This document shows, in pieces, positions 1-8,588 of a stretch of 64,000 bases of DNA. The notes below the pieces were generated by a model, which worked only from the letters and a program-made list of their open reading frames with translations, searched no databases and had not been told where the DNA came from. How positions within the stretch are numbered: the stretch's first letter is position 1; each line of letters begins with the position of its first letter. This DNA is from Campylobacteraceae bacterium (GTDB lineage: Bacteria; Campylobacterota; Campylobacteria; Campylobacterales; Campylobacteraceae), in the NCBI GenBank assembly GCA_031268335.1, contig JAIRXG010000011.1:1-64000 (forward strand). The letters run 5' to 3'. The position numbers were made by a program, and so were the translations under genes.

Positions 1-120
1 CTTGTAAAATCTTATAAGATAACATCTCTATCACTCTCGATATCGCATGACGGAGGCTTTGCAATAGCTATAGCCGTTATTGAGGGTAGATTATCTCAAA
101 AACAAAAATTAAGCCACTAG
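1..120 (+). CDS. acpS: Holo-[acyl-carrier-protein] synthase, 3' end only
   Basis: Reading frame 1 is open from the first base of the window to a TAG at 118-120, giving the last 39 residues of a protein whose start lies outside. The segment SLSLSISHDGGFAIAIAVIE matches the conserved C-terminal strand of AcpS enzymes (pattern SISH..x(A)IA.AV(I)E). AcpS transfers the 4'-phosphopantetheine arm of CoA to apo-ACP for fatty acid synthesis. I recall acpS lying beside the capsule locus in Campylobacter jejuni, which fits the capsule genes that follow. The identification rests on a short stretch, so it is probable rather than certain. Confidence 0.72.
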   Translation, partial: LVKSYKITSLSLSISHDGGFAIAIAVIEGRLSQKQKLSH

Positions 121-341
121 CTCAATTATACAAACAATTTTTATCTTAACCTTACATGTACATGTAAGGCTTTGCTTGGTATTTACATAGAATATATCGC
201 AAACAAATTGATTGTGAGACAAAAACATGTAGAAAAATAATTTATTTAGTTTTTAAACTGTTTTTATTTCGTCGAAATTTTCCAATTTTTGAAATGGCTT
301 TTGTCGCTTTGCGGCAGTTCGAATTATTATGAATTAATTTG
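121..341. other. Intergenic region between convergent acpS and a GT2 gene
   Basis: No gene is seen here. The region holds a 20-base perfect palindrome at 150-169, listed separately, and a further ACATGTAG copy near 226. The rest is AT-rich. Both flanking genes end here, so the palindrome is in a position where a bidirectional terminator would be expected, but it has no convincing run of T after it. Confidence 0.6.
150..169. repeat. 20-bp perfect palindrome containing two overlapping TACATGTA octamers
   Basis: CCTTACATGTACATGTAAGG reads the same on both strands. It contains TACATGTA at 153-160 and 159-166. It lies 30 bases after the acpS stop and 173 bases from the end of the convergent GT2 gene. 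It is followed by GGCTTTGC-like sequence, which recurs beside other copies of the octamer in this window. Confidence 0.85.
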
Positions 342-1787
342 CTATGAAAAATAATGCTCCATCATATCAGGAGAAACAGTTATACTTTCCGGAGCAGCAA
401 AAGGGCGTTTTGGATTAGTTTTTGTCCAATTCGTCATCATCGGTTTTTTGTTGTTCTTTATGCAGTCTATATGCCAATGCGTCCAAGCCTCCCAATATGC
501 TAATCGTATCGGCGATATGCCCTCAGAACCGTTTCCTGTCTCTACCGATGTCATCAGGGAATTTTCACGATAAGCTCCGATAGTTAATGGCATTTTTATC
601 TGTCGAACCGCTTTTTGTCCGAAAACCAATTTCATACGAACATAAAATTCGCTGTCGGCTCCCGTGCGCACAATATCCCATAATCCCATTTTTTTCAAAA
701 CTATATTTTTTCTAAACAAAAGCGTTGTGCGATTTAATCTTAAAAGCGGGTAATTAGAGTGCGTGCGATAGATGCCATTGTCGTCAATTCTAACCCAATA
801 CGAAGCGGTAGCTATCAATTTGTCATCTTGAAGCAAAGGCGACATTTGTATCGCTATGTGTTCCGGATGTAACCAATCGTCAGAATCATGGCAAATTACA
901 AACTCTCCCGATGTATATTGAAATCCTATCGTCTTTGCGGCAAAAGTACCCACATTGTGCGACAAACGATGATATTTCACACGCTCATCGCTCATGGCTA
1001 TTTTACGTACGATATTTGGCGTATCGTCCGTGCTGCAATCGTCTATCACTATAACCTCAATATTTTTATAAGTTTGGGCAAGCAAACTTTCAATTGCCGA
1101 TGAGATATAATCGGCCGTATTGTAAGCTGTGAACAAAACAGACACTAAGCAACCTTCAACTGTGTGTTTGGTCTTAGACTTTAGATTTGTTACATTTAAA
1201 GGCTTGTTTGTATCTTTTAATATTACAGTATCCAAACCGTATGAGACAAAAAATCGATTTAAAAAGTCCAACTGCTGCGCTGGAGAATTTGCAGTAGTGT
1301 TGCTTGCAAGCAGATAAAGCCCAGCCTCTGACATGTGAAGCGTTTTGTCGTTTTTGTCGCTAATAAATCGCAATAACTTTTTAGCCTTATCAATTTTTTC
1401 ATTTTTCAACAATAAACTTACGTAAAAATCCAAAGGCGCACTATTTCCTGCAAGCTTGAGGGCAAAAAAAGGCATATAAGCAGATATGGCAATGCTAAGC
1501 TTTATGCGATAACTATCAAAACCTTTACAGCGCATAAGTTTCAAAATTATATATTCAGCCTCTTTAAATCGTCCGCATGCAGATAACGAAGCTGCGACAG
1601 CAAAACCGGCTTTAACATCACGCCCATCCCATGTGTTGTCTGCAACTGTTCCATACATGCCAAGCAAATAACATGCCCAAATCTCGTCATTTGTATATGG
1701 ATATTTTTCAAGACAAGACAAGGCTTTGGTATACATAGTTTTATGAAAATACCATTTAAATCGCAAACGAGAAAAGATTTTTTTCAT
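342..1787 (-). CDS. Family 2 glycosyltransferase with helical N-terminal region
   Basis: 481 residues. The first ~200 residues are helical and repeat-like ([18 protein letters not shown], then blocks of alternating Leu/Ala-rich helices) and resemble a TPR/SEL1-type scaffold. From about residue 215 a GT-A catalytic fold begins ([20 protein letters not shown], then [12 protein letters not shown], then the metal-binding DSDDW motif near residue 304). Such enzymes transfer sugars from nucleotide donors during capsule or lipooligosaccharide assembly at the inner face of the inner membrane. It overlaps the upstream ugd by 4 bases, so the two are probably co-translated. The sugar specificity cannot be told from the sequence. 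Confidence 0.85.
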   Translation of the reverse strand: MKKIFSRLRFKWYFHKTMYTKALSCLEKYPYTNDEIWACYLLGMYGTVADNTWDGRDVKAGFAVAASLSACGRFKEAEYIILKLMRCKGFDSYRIKLSIAISAYMPFFALKLAGNSAPLDFYVSLLLKNEKIDKAKKLLRFISDKNDKTLHMSEAGLYLLASNTTANSPAQQLDFLNRFFVSYGLDTVILKDTNKPLNVTNLKSKTKHTVEGCLVSVLFTAYNTADYISSAIESLLAQTYKNIEVIVIDDCSTDDTPNIVRKIAMSDERVKYHRLSHNVGTFAAKTIGFQYTSGEFVICHDSDDWLHPEHIAIQMSPLLQDDKLIATASYWVRIDDNGIYRTHSNYPLLRLNRTTLLFRKNIVLKKMGLWDIVRTGADSEFYVRMKLVFGQKAVRQIKMPLTIGAYRENSLMTSVETGNGSEGISPIRLAYWEAWTHWHIDCIKNNKKPMMTNWTKTNPKRPFAAPESITVSPDMMEHYFS

Positions 1788-2956
1788 ACATCTTTTCCGA
1801 ATAAATCGCGGGTATACACCTTCTCCTTCACTTCTTCTATATCTTCAGAGATACGATTTGCAATGATGATATCGCAAATTTGTTTGAATTCATTTAGGTC
1901 GTTTATGACTTTTGAGCGATAAAATTCACTCTCTTTTAAAACAGGCTCATACACCACCACCTCAACACCTTTTGCTTTAATCCTTTTCATAATACCCTGG
2001 ATAGACGATGTGCGAAAATTATCAGAGCCCGCTTTCATAACAAGTCTATATATGCCAACCGTTTTCGGATTTAGTTTCAGTATCTCGTCGGCTATAAAAT
2101 CTTTTCGCGTGCGGTTTGACTCTACGATAGCGGATATAAGATTTTGCGGGATATCTTTGTAGTTAGCTAAAAGCTGCTTTGTATCTTTAGGCAAACAATA
2201 TCCGCCGTAACCAAAAGATGGATTATTGTAATAATCCCCTACTCTTGGGTCTAAACTCACTCCTCGTATTATCTGTTTTGCGTCAAGTTCATGCATAGAC
2301 GCATAGGTATCAAGTTCGTTGAAAAACGACACTCTCATGGCAAGATATGTATTGGCAAATAGCTTGATGGCTTCCGCTTCCGTGTTATCGGTAAGAAGTA
2401 TGGGAATATCTTTTTTTATAGCTCCTTCGCATAGCAGTTTGGCAAATGTCTCCGCACGAATTGAACGTTCGCCAACTATAATGCGGGATGGATATAGATT
2501 GTCATAAAGGGCTTTACCTTCGCGCAAAAATTCGGGCGAAAATATGAGATTTTGGTATCCGAAAGCCTTTTTTAATTTTTCTGTAAAGCCCACAGGAACG
2601 GTTGACTTGACAACAATAACGGCATTTGGATTTATAGTGGTAACGTCTCTTATGACGGACTCCACCGAACTTGTGTCAAAAAAATTCGTTTTAGGATCAT
2701 AGTTGGTAGGAGTAGCTACGATAACAAAATCCGCTCCATCATAAGCGTCATTTTTATTAAGAGTAGCTCTTAAATTTAAAGGCTTGGACGCCAAATACTC
2801 ATTCAACTCAACATCCTCTATATGAGAACGTTTATTGTTCAGCAGTTTAACTTTATGCGCATCTATATCAAATGCAACCACTTCATTATGCTGCGATAAC
2901 AAAACAGCATTTGAAAGACCAACGTATCCCGTACCCGCAATTGTGATTTTTACCAT
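1784..2956 (-). CDS. ugd: UDP-glucose 6-dehydrogenase
   Basis: 390 residues, the usual size for the short bacterial form. It oxidises UDP-glucose to UDP-glucuronate, a capsule precursor. The N-terminus has the Rossmann dinucleotide motif [17 protein letters not shown], a central [10 protein letters not shown] segment, and the catalytic cysteine in [15 protein letters not shown] near residue 252. The ATG at 2954-2956 is the natural start for the Rossmann strand. It is coupled by ATGA overlap to the following GT2 gene. The presence of ugd suggests that the capsule contains glucuronic acid or a sugar derived from it. Confidence 0.93.
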   Translation of the reverse strand: MVKITIAGTGYVGLSNAVLLSQHNEVVAFDIDAHKVKLLNNKRSHIEDVELNEYLASKPLNLRATLNKNDAYDGADFVIVATPTNYDPKTNFFDTSSVESVIRDVTTINPNAVIVVKSTVPVGFTEKLKKAFGYQNLIFSPEFLREGKALYDNLYPSRIIVGERSIRAETFAKLLCEGAIKKDIPILLTDNTEAEAIKLFANTYLAMRVSFFNELDTYASMHELDAKQIIRGVSLDPRVGDYYNNPSFGYGGYCLPKDTKQLLANYKDIPQNLISAIVESNRTRKDFIADEILKLNPKTVGIYRLVMKAGSDNFRTSSIQGIMKRIKAKGVEVVVYEPVLKESEFYRSKVINDLNEFKQICDIIIANRISEDIEEVKEKVYTRDLFGKDV

Positions 2957-2986
2957 AGTATTACTTTAAAGATTTGTTTAAAGTCG

Positions 2987-3022
2987 CTATTTTATTATGA
3001 ATTTGTTGATAAACGGATAAAA
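2987..3022. repeat. Intergenic segment upstream of ugd, repeated in block B
   Basis: The stretch around TTTTATTATGAATTTGTT upstream of ugd recurs at about 55536-55571 with a few mismatches (GATAAACGGATAAAA here, TATAAATAGATAAAA there). In block B it lies upstream of a different gene (the chimeric remnant) and next to a remnant of the methyltransferase gene. It may carry a promoter that travelled with the duplication. Confidence 0.6.
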
Positions 3023-3114
3023 CTGCAGTAAATGCTCTGCGTAATTTTTATTTAAATTTTGAGCAAAAATAATGGCTGCAAAGCTTGGTTTATAATAAAA
3101 AAGGGAGTCGAAGG

Positions 3115-3501
3115 TTAAAAACTAAATACAACTTGCTTATAAAATTTTATTAGTTCTTTCTTATTTATTTTTTCGTTAGCGACACCCATTATCACACCAT
3201 ATAACTCTTTATCGTCACAATTAATAGTATAACCATTCAAATCTAAAAACACCAAAGAAGCTGCTAATGCTGTTCTCTTATTTCCATCAGTAAACGGATG
3301 ATTTTGGCAAATATGATATGTATAAGCCGCTGCCATTTCTGGTATTGTTTTGTGAAGATATTCGCCATCAAAACTTGATTGAGGCATATATAGAGCCGAA
3401 TTTAACAAGTTTAAATCCCTTACGCCATATATTCCGCCATAATTTCTTATCTGGTTTTCCAATATCATCAAAACGTCTGATATGCTCAAAAATTTAATCA
3501 T
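3115..3501 (-). CDS. doc: Doc-like toxin of the Fic/Doc family
   Basis: 128 residues, typical of Doc (Fic proteins are longer). The core motif HPFTDGNKRTA near residue 69 is the Doc version of the Fic loop: the terminal Arg is kept and Lys replaces the second Gly of Fic HPFxxGNGR. Doc toxins phosphorylate elongation factor Tu and stop translation. An upstream helix carries YGGIYGVRDLNLLNSALYMP, common in this family (death-on-curing, with early Gly-Arg-Asp spacing). The start ATG overlaps the antitoxin stop as ATGA, the classic coupling of a toxin-antitoxin operon. In this window it sits inside the capsule cluster, between the methyltransferase gene and ugd. Confidence 0.88.
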   Translation of the reverse strand: MIKFLSISDVLMILENQIRNYGGIYGVRDLNLLNSALYMPQSSFDGEYLHKTIPEMAAAYTYHICQNHPFTDGNKRTALAASLVFLDLNGYTINCDDKELYGVIMGVANEKINKKELIKFYKQVVFSF

Positions 3502-3728
3502 ATATTTGCCAATTTTTGCAATACTTTTCCATGTTTTTTGTTTATCTTTTCCAAAGACACTAGAACGTCAATCTCTTGATTTTCTGAAAGTTGTGGGGAG
3601 AGAATTATATTTTTACCGTCAGTAGAAAGTTTAAATGTAGTATTGCTATTAATATTTAACATTTCCATAATTGGTTTATCTATCACAATTGCCGAACTAT
3701 TTCCGTGTTGTATAAGTTTTTTGAACAT
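3498..3728 (-). CDS. AbrB/MazE-type antitoxin
   Basis: 76 residues. The first ~45 form a swapped-hairpin SpoVT-AbrB DNA-binding domain (KKLIQHGNSSAIVIDKPIME, then a strand ending in NIILSP). The C-terminal tail is charged and would wrap and neutralise the toxin. An AAGGA ribosome site stands before the ATG. It is the first gene of a two-gene operon with doc. Most Doc partners are Phd-type, but AbrB-type partners are also known. A symmetrical site about 35 bases upstream suggests autoregulation. No lineage-specific name can be given. Confidence 0.82.
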   Translation of the reverse strand: MFKKLIQHGNSSAIVIDKPIMEMLNINSNTTFKLSTDGKNIILSPQLSENQEIDVLVSLEKINKKHGKVLQKLANI

Positions 3729-3762
3729 ATGGTGTCCTTAGTGGAAATTTTATCTATCATTG

Positions 3763-3779
3763 TATACATATCGTGTATA
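3763..3779. promoter_or_regulatory. Possible operator of the toxin-antitoxin operon
   Basis: TATACA, five bases, then TGTATA form a perfect inverted repeat 35 bases upstream of the antitoxin start. AbrB/MazE-type antitoxins bind inverted repeats in their own promoters, and the position fits. Binding is inference. Confidence 0.45.
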
Positions 3780-3986
3780 TTTGTCAAGGGTCTTTGTATT
3801 TACTTACATCTTTTTTAATATTTTTATTTTTCTTAAAAAGTTTTAAAAGAGTTCAATTCCAGATAAAATACTTTTTGCATTACTATGCAAAACATCATCA
3901 ATATTGCGCAGTTTTTATCTCATATTTCATCAAAGATAGCTTTTTTGTCTTTTTTTGGTTTTTATAATCCTTATACAAAAACGGTT

Positions 3987-4736
3987 TTATCTCTTTATCA
4001 AAATGCTTAAGCCTTTTTCAAGAGGAAAATATTTGATACTCATGTTGTACTTATTGGTCCAGACTTTGCATATCTCTTTTTCTTCGTCTCTATTTGTATC
4101 ATCTATCCAAACTTGAGCGTTTGAGTCCAATCTATCATAAAAAGCAGGCAAAGCAGGATAACGAGCAAACGGGCAAGTATTCCCGGGCGGTCCGTCTACT
4201 ATAAGCAAATCAACATCTTGTATATCTTCTATGCACTTTTTTTGGTACCAAAACGCAGGCTTCTCACTCTTGTATATGTGCTCATCCCCCCAAGGTTCAA
4301 GTGGCGCGATACGCAAATCTATAAATTTTTCCAGCGACTCTTTTTTGATGTTTTGCAACGTTTGAGCGCCGAATTCTTCCAAATGATCTATTGAGTACAA
4401 CAAACCCTCGCCATTTTGGCACAATGCGTCACATATAATCACAGTAGAAACTCCGCTTCCAAATTCCACTATCTTTTTTGGTTTTGCAGACATAATATAC
4501 TCATGTAACTTCAGCAAGATATCGGGCGACATCGGCCAACCGCGAGTATGCGGCAAAGCATTTTCGAGTTTTAACCGTTTTGCCAGCCAATAAAAACTCT
4601 CATTTTGAGCAAAATTTAGCTTTTCTATATATCGGATTTGTGACAATACTTCCGTTTTAATATCTTGCAATTTTTTATCTTGCTCGGCAAAAAGTCTCTC
4701 TATGCGCTTAAGGGTTTGATTTGTATTGTACTTCAC
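3987..4736 (-). CDS. SAM-dependent methyltransferase-like protein of the capsule cluster
   Basis: 249 residues. The first ~45 residues are a charged helix (RIERLFAEQDKKLQDIKTEV). From about residue 88 a class I methyltransferase fold appears: KKIVEFGSGVSTVI is motif I with the acidic/Gly-rich SAM loop, LYSIDHLEEF corresponds to motif II, and DLLIVDGPPG to motif IV. The start is GTG at 4734-4736, with GAGG six bases upstream. It lies 45 bases downstream of the discoidin-fucosyltransferase gene in the same direction, so it probably modifies a capsule sugar. The target is unknown. A fragment of a homologous gene survives at 55593-55642. Confidence 0.72.
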   Translation of the reverse strand: MKYNTNQTLKRIERLFAEQDKKLQDIKTEVLSQIRYIEKLNFAQNESFYWLAKRLKLENALPHTRGWPMSPDILLKLHEYIMSAKPKKIVEFGSGVSTVIICDALCQNGEGLLYSIDHLEEFGAQTLQNIKKESLEKFIDLRIAPLEPWGDEHIYKSEKPAFWYQKKCIEDIQDVDLLIVDGPPGNTCPFARYPALPAFYDRLDSNAQVWIDDTNRDEEKEICKVWTNKYNMSIKYFPLEKGLSILIKR

Positions 4737-4781
4737 ACTTTACCTCAAAATAATTTGGTGCTGTATTATACAACAATCGGT

Positions 4782-6128
4782 TCAATCCCCATACAAAACA
4801 TTTTTTACCAAATCTTGCTTCTCATGAAGCGCTTTTGCAAGCCTACTAAAGCCTGAAGTTTTTGTCTTGCCAAGTGTACGTTGATTTTCGCGTAGTAACA
4901 GCGTTGAAAAATAGAGATTTTTCCCGCTTGCTAAGATAAAGAGATCGGTAAGAGCATTTAGATTTGTACTATATCTGTCAATATTTTTGTTCATATGCAA
5001 TGGTTTTCCTTGCGTATCCGGAAGTTCTGTAACTATGCAAAGTTTATTGCCAAAAAAAGATTTGGCATAAAGTTGACATTGTAAGTCGTCAGTACAAAGA
5101 ACTATTTTGTTTCCAAGTTTATCTTTAATCTCTTCAAAAAATGTTTTGTAGTCAGTTTTATAATCTGTGTTTCTTACATGTATAGCATCATACTCACCAA
5201 GTTTCTCAAGTATATCAACTATATGAGTTCTAACTTTTTCATTTAGTCTCAGCCATTCAAAAACATCTGCGCTAAATCCGCCGCCGCTTTGTTCGTGAAC
5301 TAATATATCCTCTTCGTAAGGTTTTGAAAAATCAAATGTTATTGGTACATCGCTATATGTATGCAAATATTTTCTTAAATTTAAATCCCGCTTGGTTTTA
5401 TAGTTTATTACATCATTTTCCAAGCAAGAAGGATAACAACTAAAATCATATTTGTCAAAATAAAATCCTTCAAGGTATACACCATCAGGCGCAACAAAAT
5501 AATTACTAAAACTATCCAAAAACCCGCCTTTTGAGCCATCAATGTATAGTTCCCTGTTGTGAGTTAATGCATATTTTCTGCACTTTTGCATTTGCACAAA
5601 CATATCGTTTAACCCACTGCGTGGTCTGCAAAAAACTATCTTTTTGTTAAACTGAGGTTTTTCCTCTTTCTTTATAGCTAATATATTAACTTTTGATAGG
5701 TGAAAGTAGTCGTTTATCAGTGATGTTATCTTTATGCGTTCTATTTTTGAGGGATATTTGTATGGAAGTATAAGAGGTAAGCCGTTTGGTTCTGAGTCAA
5801 ATAACAAATCTCCTTGATATATCTTTATATACTCTTTGCCGTTAAAAACTTCTACTGTTAATTTACGGCTTCTTTCTTGACATATATCCTTTCTGTTATG
5901 TAAGATAATATATTCAATAAATCTTGGTTTATCAAGAGTAAGTTCCCACCAAGGATTTTGCTCCTTATTGGTGTGAAAGGCAAAGTTTACCCCCCCCAAT
6001 TCCGTCACTGCTCTTTGAGCATCATCTGGTTTTGACCATTGAGATAAAGAACTCTGCGTTGCTTTACCTAAAGGAGCTATATCTGTTAAGTTTTCAGATT
6101 CGCAGAGGAATTGGGTGATGGTTATCAT
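4782..6128 (-). CDS. Discoidin-domain fucosyltransferase-like glycosyltransferase with G8 tract
   Basis: 448 residues. Residues ~8-150 look like an F5/8 type C (discoidin) carbohydrate-binding domain: NLTDIAPLGKATQSS, FAFHTNKEQNPWWELTLDKP, YIILHNRKD and then RSRKLTVEVFNGKEY. Residues ~155-448 resemble fucosyltransferase/NodZ-like GT-B enzymes, with RPRSGLNDMFVQMQKCRKYA at the donor-loop start and HVRNTDY (H-x-R-x-x-D) near residue 313. Eight G on the coding strand (5990-5997) encode the Gly-Gly at ~44-46. Slippage there would frameshift the protein, so the gene may be phase variable. It is in frame now. The start has AAAAGGAA upstream. A paralogue with the same architecture lies at 48870-50108. 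Confidence 0.72.
   Translation of the reverse strand: MITITQFLCESENLTDIAPLGKATQSSLSQWSKPDDAQRAVTELGGVNFAFHTNKEQNPWWELTLDKPRFIEYIILHNRKDICQERSRKLTVEVFNGKEYIKIYQGDLLFDSEPNGLPLILPYKYPSKIERIKITSLINDYFHLSKVNILAIKKEEKPQFNKKIVFCRPRSGLNDMFVQMQKCRKYALTHNRELYIDGSKGGFLDSFSNYFVAPDGVYLEGFYFDKYDFSCYPSCLENDVINYKTKRDLNLRKYLHTYSDVPITFDFSKPYEEDILVHEQSGGGFSADVFEWLRLNEKVRTHIVDILEKLGEYDAIHVRNTDYKTDYKTFFEEIKDKLGNKIVLCTDDLQCQLYAKSFFGNKLCIVTELPDTQGKPLHMNKNIDRYSTNLNALTDLFILASGKNLYFSTLLLRENQRTLGKTKTSGFSRLAKALHEKQDLVKNVLYGD
5990..5997 (-). repeat. Homopolymer G8 (C8 on + strand) inside a CDS
   Basis: Eight consecutive C on the + strand inside the discoidin domain. Eight is 3n+2, which keeps the frame TTG GGG GGG GTA. 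Poly-G tracts of this size in surface-carbohydrate genes are the standard phase-variation switch of Campylobacter and Helicobacter. The homologous position in the chimeric gene at 55339-55352 has 14. Confidence 0.85.
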
Positions 6129-6143
6129 AAAGTTCCTTTTATG

Positions 6144-8588
6144 TTATGCGCTTTGTACTTGTTTTGCAAGTAGGCATTTATTAATCACTCTGCTTATCTC
6201 TCTTTTTATAAAATCAACGAGCATATCTATAGCTGCGCTAGATGTCGCATAAATCATCATATGATTTTTATCTTTTGGAAACATGGGATAAAGCTTATAT
6301 ATAAAATCTTTATCGTAATCTTTCTTCAAGGTAACTTCTGCAATAATGTTATCTTGACGAAGTGTGATATCATACGATATTTTCATGTCCAACATCTGTA
6401 CAATAACTGTTTTGTTGTCATATATCCATAAATTGTAATTTAATTTCATATTTGACAATACATTGTTTTGTAATATACTTTTAATATTGTCCAAAATAGC
6501 TTTCTTATCAAGTTTTTGATTTCTTTGTTCGCCCATTTCATTATCAAAGTATTCAATTTTATTTTTAACCACAAACTCATTAAAATACTTTTGTGGTAGA
6601 AATTCTTTGCATTTTAAAACAAAATCGGCTTTGTCGTGTTTGGTAACTTCAGGATATATCCAAGAAAAAGTATCTGTGCATTTTCTGTAAAAAGATGCTT
6701 CAAGAGAGCTGTCATTAAAAAAATTATTTTTTATCATATACTCTCTAAGTTTATTGCGAACACTAAAAGTATCATTTCTATGTATACCTCTGTTGTAAGT
6801 TGTAGAAAAGTTAACATTAGTTCTGTAGGTATAAAAAGGCTTGTTTATATAAGTTAACCTCTTTGCTAACAGCATTGAAATACCGGAAACATAAACATCT
6901 TCAAATTTCATATTAGGGAAAAATATGTTATTGTCCAAAATCAATGAGCTTTTATAGAATTTTAGTATATTAGCTTGTATTGCTTGAAATAAATTATTTG
7001 ATATATCTTTATAGCAAAAAACATCTCTGTTGTTAAACAAGTCTTCTCTGAACATATGATTCGCTTTTTGAATTTCTTTCGTTCGTTCATTAAATATCTC
7101 AGCAGAGAACAAAACCATATCAGCATTCGTATTTGTTGCTTTTATATACAATTCTTCCAATGCATTTAATTCTATCCAATCATCAGAATCCACAAAAGTA
7201 ATATACTTTCCTTTAACAATCTTTAAGCCTGCATTTCTTGCCATTCCTTGTCCGCTATTTTTTTGATCTATTATGATGACTCTTTTGTCTTTTTTTTCAT
7301 ATTCTCTTAATATGTTCAATGAATTATCAGTTGAACCATCGTTTATACATATTATTTCTATTTTTTTTAATGTTTGATTTACTACGCTATCAAGACATTG
7401 TCTGAGATATTTTTCTACATTATAAACAGGTATGATGACAGACACTTTGGGGTTATTTATGCTGTCGTGATCATTACATTCTTTTAAAAATATATCATAA
7501 TATTTTTCAGGAAGTAATGCTTTGGCCTTAGAGAGAAAATCTTGCCTATCTTGCTTGACAATAAATTGATATTCGTAAAAAAAATGACCATTAAACTTTT
7601 CATATAATTGGTCTTTTATTTCATCAAATATACTATTTCGCTCTAAATCAGCTTTTATTTGATTAAGTGCAAAAAAAATGTTTTCATAAGACATACCCCT
7701 TTTGCTCGTCGTAGAAATTTTAGTATTTTGTCGCCAATTAACAAATGATTTATTGATGTATGTAATTTTATCTGCTAATATTATACTAATATATGAAAAA
7801 TATACATCATTGCACGTTTTGAGATTTTGAAATTTTATATTATTTTTCAATACAAATGATCTTTTATATATTTTTGTCCATGGATTAGGTTTTGTAATTT
7901 TAAATATATTTTCTTTCAGTGTATGTATAGAGAAAACTTGTAAACTTTTTATAAGTTTTTCTTGTAAAAACCAAGGTGCCAGCTTTCTTTCTTTTGTAAT
8001 GTCATTGTAAATCAAACCGCTACATAATGTGATATCGGCATCTACACTTACAGCGTTTTGATACATCTCTTCCAACATGGTAAGCTCAAAAAAATCATCA
8101 GAATCAAGAAACGATAAATACTCGCCTTTAGCTATTGCCAAACCTCTATTTCTCGCAATCGCTGCTCCGCTATTTTTTTGCTTTATGATAATAAATCTGC
8201 TGTCTTTTACTGTATATTCGTTGAGTATATCAAATGATTTGTCAGTTGAGCCGTCATCCACACAAATAATCTCTATCTCTTTTAATGTTTGATTTATTAC
8301 ACTATCAAGGCATTGTCTTAGATATGGTTCAACGTTATAAACGGGAATTATGACGGAGACTTTTATATTACTTGTTTCATGTTCTCTTTGCAAAATATCA
8401 TTTGGAATATTTATATTAACTTGTTTTTGAGATAGATTGATGTCAGTATTTTTTCTATTTTCAATTATTTTTATATTAAATTCTGCTTGTCTATACAGGG
8501 GGCTATTTTTATCGATTTTCTTGTATTCTTCTATGGCTTTTTGATATAGTCTTTTTTTTAAATATTCATTTCCAACTTGTAAACTCAT
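6144..8588 (-). CDS. Tandem family 2 glycosyltransferase (two GT-A domains)
   Basis: 814 residues. A short TPR-like N-terminus (NEYLKKRLYQKAIEEYKKID) is followed by two GT2 domains. One starts near residue 76 (VSVIIPVYNVEPYLRQCLDS, DDGSTD, FLDSDDF), the other near residue 382 (VSVIIPVYNVEKYLRQCLDS, NDGSTDNS, FVDSDDW). From about residue 700 comes a ~110-residue C-terminal module of unknown function. The N-terminal ~147 residues and the C-terminal module recur in the 1134-residue protein at 51538-54942, with different middles. The protein probably adds two sugars during capsule synthesis. It overlaps the sulfotransferase-like gene by 4 bases. ATG at 8586-8588 follows GGAAATC. Confidence 0.85.
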   Translation of the reverse strand: MSLQVGNEYLKKRLYQKAIEEYKKIDKNSPLYRQAEFNIKIIENRKNTDINLSQKQVNINIPNDILQREHETSNIKVSVIIPVYNVEPYLRQCLDSVINQTLKEIEIICVDDGSTDKSFDILNEYTVKDSRFIIIKQKNSGAAIARNRGLAIAKGEYLSFLDSDDFFELTMLEEMYQNAVSVDADITLCSGLIYNDITKERKLAPWFLQEKLIKSLQVFSIHTLKENIFKITKPNPWTKIYKRSFVLKNNIKFQNLKTCNDVYFSYISIILADKITYINKSFVNWRQNTKISTTSKRGMSYENIFFALNQIKADLERNSIFDEIKDQLYEKFNGHFFYEYQFIVKQDRQDFLSKAKALLPEKYYDIFLKECNDHDSINNPKVSVIIPVYNVEKYLRQCLDSVVNQTLKKIEIICINDGSTDNSLNILREYEKKDKRVIIIDQKNSGQGMARNAGLKIVKGKYITFVDSDDWIELNALEELYIKATNTNADMVLFSAEIFNERTKEIQKANHMFREDLFNNRDVFCYKDISNNLFQAIQANILKFYKSSLILDNNIFFPNMKFEDVYVSGISMLLAKRLTYINKPFYTYRTNVNFSTTYNRGIHRNDTFSVRNKLREYMIKNNFFNDSSLEASFYRKCTDTFSWIYPEVTKHDKADFVLKCKEFLPQKYFNEFVVKNKIEYFDNEMGEQRNQKLDKKAILDNIKSILQNNVLSNMKLNYNLWIYDNKTVIVQMLDMKISYDITLRQDNIIAEVTLKKDYDKDFIYKLYPMFPKDKNHMMIYATSSAAIDMLVDFIKREISRVINKCLLAKQVQSA

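Noticed and set aside
3773..3967. 64-codon open frame upstream of the antitoxin gene
   Set aside because: Composed almost only of Phe, Leu, Tyr and Lys; it overlaps the likely antitoxin promoter and has no ribosome site.
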